A stretch of DNA of 11,634 nucleotides from JAWXBG01 sp044375415 (GTDB taxonomy: Bacteria; Bacteroidota; Bacteroidia; Flavobacteriales_D; Sanyastnellaceae): positions 1 through 11,634 of the forward strand of contig JBILMS010000081.1 of NCBI GenBank assembly GCA_044375415.1, in the 5' to 3' direction. Under the pieces are notes generated by a model. That model did no database searches and was not told the DNA's origin. It saw only the letters and a list, made by a program, of their open reading frames with translations. A program made the position numbers and the translations under genes. Each line of letters begins with the position of its first letter. Position 1 is the first letter of the stretch. Shown here one piece after another: positions 7,651 to 11,634 of the stretch.

Positions 7651-7930
7651 AGGATTTTTTACCACAAAGCCCTGCAGGACTTTTTACCACAGAGTGCGCA
7701 AAGAATTACACAAAGGCCTCGGAGAATATTTTTAAGGGTCGTTCGTAAACGAACGGAGCGCACACCCTTCGATGATTCGTCCCTCGTTCCTCGGAACGAA
7801 TCCCTCAGGGTGACGAATTCATAACCCCCTTCGGCAAGCTCAGGGACCAATCATCCATAACCTATAACCCATAACCCATCACCAGCCTTTGCGAACCTTT
7901 GCGAGTAATTAGCGAACCTTTGCGATATTA
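7651..7930. repeat. Gene-free cluster of short palindromes and direct repeats
   Basis: Several repeat types lie side by side. TTTTTACCACA occurs at 7656-7666 and 7681-7691. A perfect hairpin CGTTCGT-AA-ACGAACG spans 7740-7755. A nested structure follows: outer arms ATTCGTC (7775-7781) and GACGAAT (7812-7818), inside them TCGTTCC-TC-GGAACGA (7784-7799) and CCCT-C-AGGG (7802-7810), which could fold as a three-way junction. CCCTTCGGCAAGCTCAGGG follows at about 7826-7844, then ATAACC units at about 7855-7880. GCGAACCTTTGCGA occurs twice (7891-7904, 7912-7925), with a partial copy just before. Sequences of this sort recur between genes in many environmental Bacteroidota, as I remember. Open frames crossing it on both strands are repeat translations and not genes. 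Confidence 0.75.
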
Positions 7931-8069
7931 AAGACGGAAAGGCCTTGTAAAAACGTGCACGTCTCAGGGAAACGCTCTCAATCACCCTTCTATGATTCCG
8001 GCTCCGCTAGCATAAAACCCCATGTTGGCTGCGATACTTGCAAATATCATCTTCATTAAACTATCTCTT
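7931..8069. other. Intergenic stretch downstream of the NTF2-like gene, with one 24-codon open frame
   Basis: No recognised gene. A minus-strand ATG at 8056, 13 bases after the stop of the NTF2-like gene, opens a 24-codon frame (MKMIFASIAANMGFYASGAG and four more residues) ending with TGA at 7984-7982. It is hydrophobic and Gly/Ala-rich, but too short to judge by eye and matches no family I know. I do not call it a gene. Confidence 0.4.
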
Positions 8070-8519
8070 CTAACCTCTTTTAATCATGGTTGAATGCAGA
8101 TGCTTTACTTTCCAATGCTTTCTTTGCTTTGTTAAAACTACTGTTTCCAACCATTGTATGTCTGTCTTTTTTGCATCTTTCGTAATAATCGAATTGAGTC
8201 GATAAGTGACCCATGCGGTAGTTTTACTTGATTCAGTATGGATGAATTCGAAAGTATTGGTACGCTCAAAATCTGCTGAATGGTTCATAGCAATTGCTTT
8301 CCTTATAAGTGTATCTATATTCCATATCTGCCCATATTCAAAAAAGGTAACATCTAAAGAGCAATAATTTTTTAGAACTATTGAATCTCGATTAGATAAG
8401 GCTTGAAACATGTTTACAACGGTTTGTTGTATTTCTTCATGTTCTTTTGAAAGTAATTGTTGTCCTTGCAAAAGAGCGGCAAATGAAATTGCAATTGTCA
8501 AGAAGATTGTCTTTTTCAA
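8070..8519 (-). CDS. Secreted NTF2-like (SnoaL/DUF4440-type) small protein
   Basis: About 149 residues from a TTG at 8519. The frame stays open up to 8657, but that longer form would overlap the end of the gene before it and put 46 residues of non-protein-like sequence before the signal peptide. The TTG gives a clean one: MKKTIFLTIAISFAALLQGQ, with cleavage likely after GQ or nearby. A purine-rich AAAGGAAAG lies six bases before it. The mature part has EEIQQTVVNMFQALSNRDSIVLKNYC, then FEYGQIWNIDTL and a closing WLETVVLTKQRKHWKVKHLH: the helix-then-beta-sheet pattern of the NTF2-like fold used by DUF4440 proteins. Members range from enzymes to ligand-binding domains, so no reaction can be named; the product should be periplasmic. 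It lies 85 bases after the DUF3828-like lipoprotein gene on the same strand, probably in one transcript. Confidence 0.75.
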   Translation of the reverse strand: MKKTIFLTIAISFAALLQGQQLLSKEHEEIQQTVVNMFQALSNRDSIVLKNYCSLDVTFFEYGQIWNIDTLIRKAIAMNHSADFERTNTFEFIHTESSKTTAWVTYRLNSIITKDAKKTDIQWLETVVLTKQRKHWKVKHLHSTMIKRG

Positions 8520-8604
8520 TGTTGTCTTTCCTTTTTTTCTGAATGAGTGAAGTGTTAAATTGTATAGCAGCGAGCGGTGTCGTAGAGTATTATGGGCTGT
8601 TTTT

Positions 8605-9138
8605 CTATCTCGCGCTTCTCTTGTCAATTGGTACATTGATAATTCCACAACCGTCAACGAGCCAGTTATTGTTTTTGCTAATCATTTTTATTGTCAGTTT
8701 AAAGTCAGGCCGGTCTTTACCTTTAACTACTATGTAATTTGTCTTGTCGTCAAATGAGTCTAACTCAAAACCCTTGTCAGGATAGTCTTGAGCGTCAAAT
8801 ATTGGGTCTGCGTCAAGTCCGATTTCCGGTTCAAGTTTGTATGCCTCGTCCACAAGTCTTTTTAATTCTGTCTTAAAGCCCAAAGTTGTCAATTCATTTG
8901 AGTTTGTCCATTCAACAACTCCAATAGATTCTTTCATTCTATTACAATTTTCAACATATGAATTTACAAAGGTCAATGCATTTTCAATTTGCTGTTCTTG
9001 TTCAACTTTTGTTACTTGAGCAATGCTGTTATTGTTTGCTGGAACTTTTGTGTCTTTGGGCTGACCGCATGAAGCAGAAAATAGAAGTGTCAGTATTAAA
9101 ATATTTTTGATCAATCTTGTCTTTTTAAAATAACCCAT
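8605..9138 (-). CDS. Lipoprotein with DUF3828-like domain
   Basis: 177 residues from the ATG at 9138. An upstream in-frame ATG at 9189 adds 17 residues (MGQDAASKRHHYRNTNV) that do not look like protein and would precede the signal peptide, so the shorter form is preferred. MGYFKKTRLIKNILILTLLFSASCGQ is a lipoprotein signal with lipobox SASC, so the protein is lipid-anchored at the outer or inner membrane. The mature part contains a linker, then IENALTFVNSYVENCN, LKRLVDEAYKLEPEIGLDADPIFDAQDY and a final NNWLVDGCGI. The DADPxxxAQDY segment and the closing W-L-V-D-G resemble DUF3828 proteins, whose function is unknown. A very short C-terminal tail (DKRSAR) follows. Its start lies 84 bases from the long palindrome at 9223. 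It looks more AT-rich than the lpdA region, in keeping with an accessory gene. Confidence 0.75.
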   Translation of the reverse strand: MGYFKKTRLIKNILILTLLFSASCGQPKDTKVPANNNSIAQVTKVEQEQQIENALTFVNSYVENCNRMKESIGVVEWTNSNELTTLGFKTELKRLVDEAYKLEPEIGLDADPIFDAQDYPDKGFELDSFDDKTNYIVVKGKDRPDFKLTIKMISKNNNWLVDGCGIINVPIDKRSAR

Positions 9139-9222
9139 AACGTTTGTGTTTCTGTAGTGGTGCCTTTTCGAAGCTGCGTCCTGTCCCATGAAAACTAAAC
9201 TTTTAATAAAGATAAAACTTTA

Positions 9223-9402
9223 AACCGAGATTATGCAGTCGAATTTCTATTCCGACCCAAAATCCCTGCAAATCCAAGCATTTGCTCGTTTCGAGTGCTC
9301 ATCGTATGGGTGATTACGCCTGCGCGCTCGAAACGTGCGCTAACGCTTGGATTTCTTGGTCTTTTGAATCTCATAAACGAAACCGACTGCATAATCTCGG
9401 TT
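9223..9402. repeat. 180-base nested imperfect palindrome
   Basis: The outer arms match perfectly over 19 bases: AACCGAGATTATGCAGTCG at 9223-9241 and its reverse complement at 9384-9402. Inside are AAATCCAAGC (9270-9279) with GCTTGGATTT (9345-9354), and CGTTTCGAG (9287-9295) with CTCGAAACG (9327-9335). The segments between also pair in part (TTTC, TAT, CAAAA and CC in the same order). The whole can fold as one long hairpin with a loop of about 31 bases. There is no coding potential beyond shadow frames. It could be a small non-autonomous mobile element, a recombination site, or a two-way terminator between the lipoprotein and amidohydrolase genes. Confidence 0.8.
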
Positions 9403-9655
9403 AAACTAACTCGTAACGGTATCATTTCAGAAACATTTTTGTTGCAAGCAAAGGGCTTCGTCCGCAAATGGAAATTGCCTCTTTACTTTTATATGGCGGT
9501 TAGAAGTCCGAAGAGTTGTCTACTATCAAGTAGCCAACTCTATGTTTCTTGAGTCAATGTCGTCTTTCTTTCTTCAAGTCCACCGTTACAGTCTGAGGAA
9601 ACGAGATTTTGCCACGTCCGGCAGAAAAGTCCGCGGCCATCAGTATATTACATGT
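9403..9655. other. Intergenic stretch downstream of the amidohydrolase-fold gene
   Basis: Together with the palindrome this makes a 517-base gap (9139-9655). No gene is recognised. In the frame of the amidohydrolase gene, after its TAG stop, 33 further codons stay open to a TGA at 9556-9554 (…FSAGRGKISFPQTVTVDLKK…). This reads like a protein tail, but no start or homology supports it as a gene. It may be a remnant of a longer ancestral C-terminus or chance. Confidence 0.4.
9512..9541. repeat. Stem-loop between the palindrome and the amidohydrolase-fold gene
   Basis: AGAGTTG (9512-9518) pairs with CAACTCT (9535-9541), then one mismatch (T9519 with C9534), then CTACT with AGTAG around an ATCA loop. 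There is no T-run on either side, so a classic intrinsic terminator is not supported. It lies 115 bases beyond the amidohydrolase stop on the transcript strand. Confidence 0.6.
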
Positions 9656-11008
9656 CTATTTTAATAAGGTATTTATGTCGATAATCTTCCCATCTAAAAT
9701 CAGTAAGTCAATACTCTTTAGGTGATCCAAGGATAGCAACGGATTATTTTTTAAAACCAGAATATCTGCCTCTCTCCCTTTTTCAATTTTGCCGATATGC
9801 TTCCAGTTGTATAAAATTGAAAAATTATGAGTTGCTGCGGAAATAACTTCACGATTGGTAAGTCCAAACCGCGAAAACATTTCAAGCTCGGTATGTAACG
9901 ATACGCCCGGTATTGTTCCGAAGGCATCTGTTCCGCTACCAGTAAGAAAGTGGGCACCCGCTTTTGCAAGTGTCTGGTCAATCACAAAAAGACTTGGTGC
10001 AGCTTTACTTCTAAATTCATTTGGATTTTTTCTTTTTCCAGTCAGTTTGTCGAGTGGTTCATGATCAATGTCTTTTTCATCAATTATAGAAGCCGCTATC
10101 TCATTCCATGGGTTTTTGGCAAAATTCATTTCAGGATATACAAGCATACTAGCCGTTGGGATAAGGCCTACCGGATTGTTCGTGTAAAGTGTAGAAAGAG
10201 ATTGGAATTTAGGCTTATTAATGAATTCGGAATCTTTGCTTAGATATTCGTAGTATAAGCGAGCCGGTGTTCCAAAGGGAGCGGTGCTGTAGGCAATTCT
10301 TGCTGAATCCACGAGTATATCCGCTGAGTACCTTGAGGTGTGAACAAAACTTTGTATCCCTGCAGCCGTTGCTTCGCTGTAGGAGCATAGTCCAAGTTCA
10401 CCAATGGTTGCCATATTATTTCGTTTGCATGCCGACACTATTGTTTTCAACTGCTTTGGTTCAACGCCGTAGTGCACAAGAAGCACTTTTACACCGGCTT
10501 TTGCCAATGAATCAATTTCTGTGTTGATTTTATTATCGTTCCATGGATTGGTCTTTTCATATCCTTCACCAACAACCTTTATTTTAAAATTTCTACCCCA
10601 AATACCATCCATTTTGTACAATGCAGGAGAGGGGCTAACAGTATAATCAACATTTCCCCTGCGATTATCATTTTCTGAAACAACAACAGTAGTTACCCCC
10701 ATGTAAAGAAATGCGTTTGCATAAGCCTGGTTGTTAATTGTTGCAAAACAATCTATCAAGCCGGGTAGAATGTACTTGCCTGTGACATCAATCACCTTGG
10801 CATTTGCAGGAATTTCAATATCTGTACCAACCGCTGTTATTTTACCATTCTCAACAATTACAATGGCATTAGGAATATCTTTCTCCGATTTTCCATAGTT
10901 AGTAACATCAATGACTGTTCCGCCTTTGAGTGCAAGTACATTCTGTTGCGTTTGTGAGAACGAAACTAAGCATGCTATGGAAAAAATGATTATGAATAGT
11001 GACTTCAT
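9656..11008 (-). CDS. Secreted amidohydrolase-superfamily protein lacking the HxH metal-binding motif
   Basis: 450 residues with a signal peptide (MKSLFIIIFSIACLVSFSQ, cleavage near SFSQ-T), so periplasmic or exported. The amidohydrolase plan is clear: an N-terminal beta domain (ALKGGTVIDVTN; IVIVENGKITAVG), the LPGLID strand at 81-86, the AFLYMGVTTVV segment (99-109), a C-terminal SGTDAFGTIPG around Asp361, SAATHNFS, and the final GKIEKGREADILVL and LLILDGKIID. In imidazolonepropionase-like enzymes LPGLID is followed by HxH; here it is CFATIN (87-92), with no His. The second site, usually with His, reads ATIGELG (200-206), and the lysine that is usually carboxylated is also gone. His223 and Asp361 remain. 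It may act without the usual two metals or may not hydrolyse anything. It starts a minus-strand unit and is flanked by palindromic intergenic DNA. The family fold is sure, the activity is not. Confidence 0.88.
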   Translation of the reverse strand: MKSLFIIIFSIACLVSFSQTQQNVLALKGGTVIDVTNYGKSEKDIPNAIVIVENGKITAVGTDIEIPANAKVIDVTGKYILPGLIDCFATINNQAYANAFLYMGVTTVVVSENDNRRGNVDYTVSPSPALYKMDGIWGRNFKIKVVGEGYEKTNPWNDNKINTEIDSLAKAGVKVLLVHYGVEPKQLKTIVSACKRNNMATIGELGLCSYSEATAAGIQSFVHTSRYSADILVDSARIAYSTAPFGTPARLYYEYLSKDSEFINKPKFQSLSTLYTNNPVGLIPTASMLVYPEMNFAKNPWNEIAASIIDEKDIDHEPLDKLTGKRKNPNEFRSKAAPSLFVIDQTLAKAGAHFLTGSGTDAFGTIPGVSLHTELEMFSRFGLTNREVISAATHNFSILYNWKHIGKIEKGREADILVLKNNPLLSLDHLKSIDLLILDGKIIDINTLLK

Positions 11009-11130
11009 ATTAAAGTAATTGGGTTAGTAAAATATTTGTCGAATATAAACATTAATCTAAGTCTCAGGGCCTTGGCACTAACAAGTTGTCGTCATACACG
11101 GCAATGTCCACGAGCCGACCCAATCGCATG

Positions 11131-11254
11131 CAACGGTTGGCATTTTCCCGAAGGGCGGGTCTTTTACCACAAAACTTGATTTTAAAAACGAATGTTTGAT
11201 TACCCACAAAACTGTCTTTGGAACACGAAACCCGGCCTTTTTGGGTATGTGTTG
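11131..11254. repeat. Imperfect palindrome between the C-N hydrolase and amidohydrolase-fold genes
   Basis: CAAC (11131-11134) pairs with GTTG (11251-11254), CCC (11147-11149) with GGG (11243-11245), and GGGCGGGT (11153-11160) with ACCCGGCC (11230-11237) except for one base, in proper nested order. About 70 bases of AT-rich sequence lie in the loop. The C-N hydrolase stop codon lies 17 bases beyond its right end, and the remaining gap (11009-11130) holds nothing I recognise. The pairing is looser than in the 9223-9402 element, so the call is tentative. Confidence 0.45.
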
Positions 11255-11270
11255 TTAATGGCAGTTTAGT

Positions 11271-11634
11271 TCACAAATATTTTTCAATTATTTCGTGGTT
11301 TTTTGTATCGATAATAATTAGTCCTTCATCTTCACTACTTAGTTGTCCGACTAAATTTCCTTGTCTATTCCAAATTGAAGATTTACCCGCACATTCGTAG
11401 TCTCCTGATCTTCCTGTCAAATTTGACATTAATGAAATCATACCATATCTGTTTGAGATTTCTGAAATTCTTTTTATGTCTTTGTCAACACCTTTTACAG
11501 AATTTAGAACACTTGCAATATATATGTCAGCACCGTTTTTATGTGCCGTTTCCGAATGTTCAAAGATTGAAGTTTCATAACAAATTGCAAAGGCAATTTT
11601 ATTGTCCTTTTTTTCTATTGGTAAAATATTTTGT
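11271..11634 (-). CDS. Carbon-nitrogen hydrolase (nitrilase superfamily), C-terminal part
   Basis: The frame is open from the right edge to TGA at 11273-11271, giving the last 120 residues; the N-terminus is outside the window. KIAFAICYETS holds the cysteine that is the nucleophile of the Glu-Lys-Cys triad in this superfamily. It is followed by a helix with SETAHKNGADIYIASVLNS, matching the usual turn to the next strand where G-A-D-x-x-x-x-x-S is common, and by NRYGMISLMSNLTG and SSIWNRQGNLVGQL, the typical closing strands (a non-covalently bound, often adduct-like segment, then the G-x-x-V pattern). Members hydrolyse nitriles, amides or carbamoyl groups; the substrate cannot be inferred here. 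The DNA looks AT-rich. The gene ends 17 bases from the palindrome at 11131-11254. Confidence 0.85.
   Translation of the reverse strand, partial: QNILPIEKKDNKIAFAICYETSIFEHSETAHKNGADIYIASVLNSVKGVDKDIKRISEISNRYGMISLMSNLTGRSGDYECAGKSSIWNRQGNLVGQLSSEDEGLIIIDTKNHEIIEKYL

Noticed and set aside
7627..7850. Frames of 63-65 codons on both strands
   Set aside because: They translate the palindromic repeats at 7651-7850; peptides such as FVTLRDS come from the repeat units themselves.
7886..7925. CRISPR-like array
   Set aside because: The repeated unit is only 9-14 bases with spacers of under 10, too short and irregular for CRISPR.
8520..8657. Upstream extension of the NTF2-like gene to the ATG at 8657
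   Set aside because: It would overlap the end of the lipoprotein gene by 53 bases and place 46 unlikely residues before a good signal peptide.
9512..9541. Rho-independent terminator
   Set aside because: The stem is reasonable but has no following T-run on either strand and is not GC-rich; it is listed as a stem-loop only.
9231..9552. Frames of 78 (minus) and 85 (plus) codons
   Set aside because: They run through the 180-base palindrome, which gives open frames on both strands by symmetry; no start context or family supports them.

Overview
The window looks like a chromosomal segment from a member of the Bacteroidota, most likely the Flavobacteriia or a related gliding lineage. Three things point there. 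One gene encodes a PKD-repeat exoprotein ending in a CHU_C / type B sorting domain of the type IX secretion system. Several genes have promoters of the Bacteroidota form (TTG, about 17-18 bases, then TAnnTTTG or a close variant). Typical Bacteroidota small families are also present (DUF4258-like, NTF2-like).

Left part, minus strand (1-5354). Reading in the direction of transcription there is first a broken gene for a small dockerin-type lipoprotein (4718-5354). It is followed at once by the large secreted PKD/CHU_C protein (2373-4694, or 4724 if the overlapping start is used). Then comes a clear promoter driving dihydrolipoyl dehydrogenase (lpdA), with the DNA polymerase III delta' subunit gene starting 17 bases after it and running off the left edge. 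The lipoprotein gene carries two interruptions: an 11-base C tract that puts a good ATG out of frame, and a single in-frame TAA.

Middle part, plus strand (5590-7630). Three genes lie head to tail: a four-helix small membrane protein, a short anchored cysteine-bearing protein resembling DUF4258, and an M20 family metal-dependent amidohydrolase. Each has a Bacteroidota-type -7 element very close to its start codon, so they may be transcribed separately with very short leaders.

Right part (7631-11634) looks accessory. A gene-free stretch packed with palindromes and short direct repeats (7651-7930) is followed by four minus-strand genes: a secreted NTF2-like protein, a DUF3828-like lipoprotein, a secreted amidohydrolase-fold protein that has lost most of its metal ligands, and the C-terminal part of a carbon-nitrogen hydrolase. 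The last three are separated by long imperfect palindromes (9223-9402 and 11131-11254). These genes look more AT-rich than lpdA and share no obvious pathway.

I saw no tRNA, rRNA, CRISPR array, transposase gene or complete mobile element. The points most worth following are the doubly interrupted dockerin lipoprotein with its possible phase-variable tract, the amidohydrolase lacking the HxH motif, and the long palindromes between the accessory genes.
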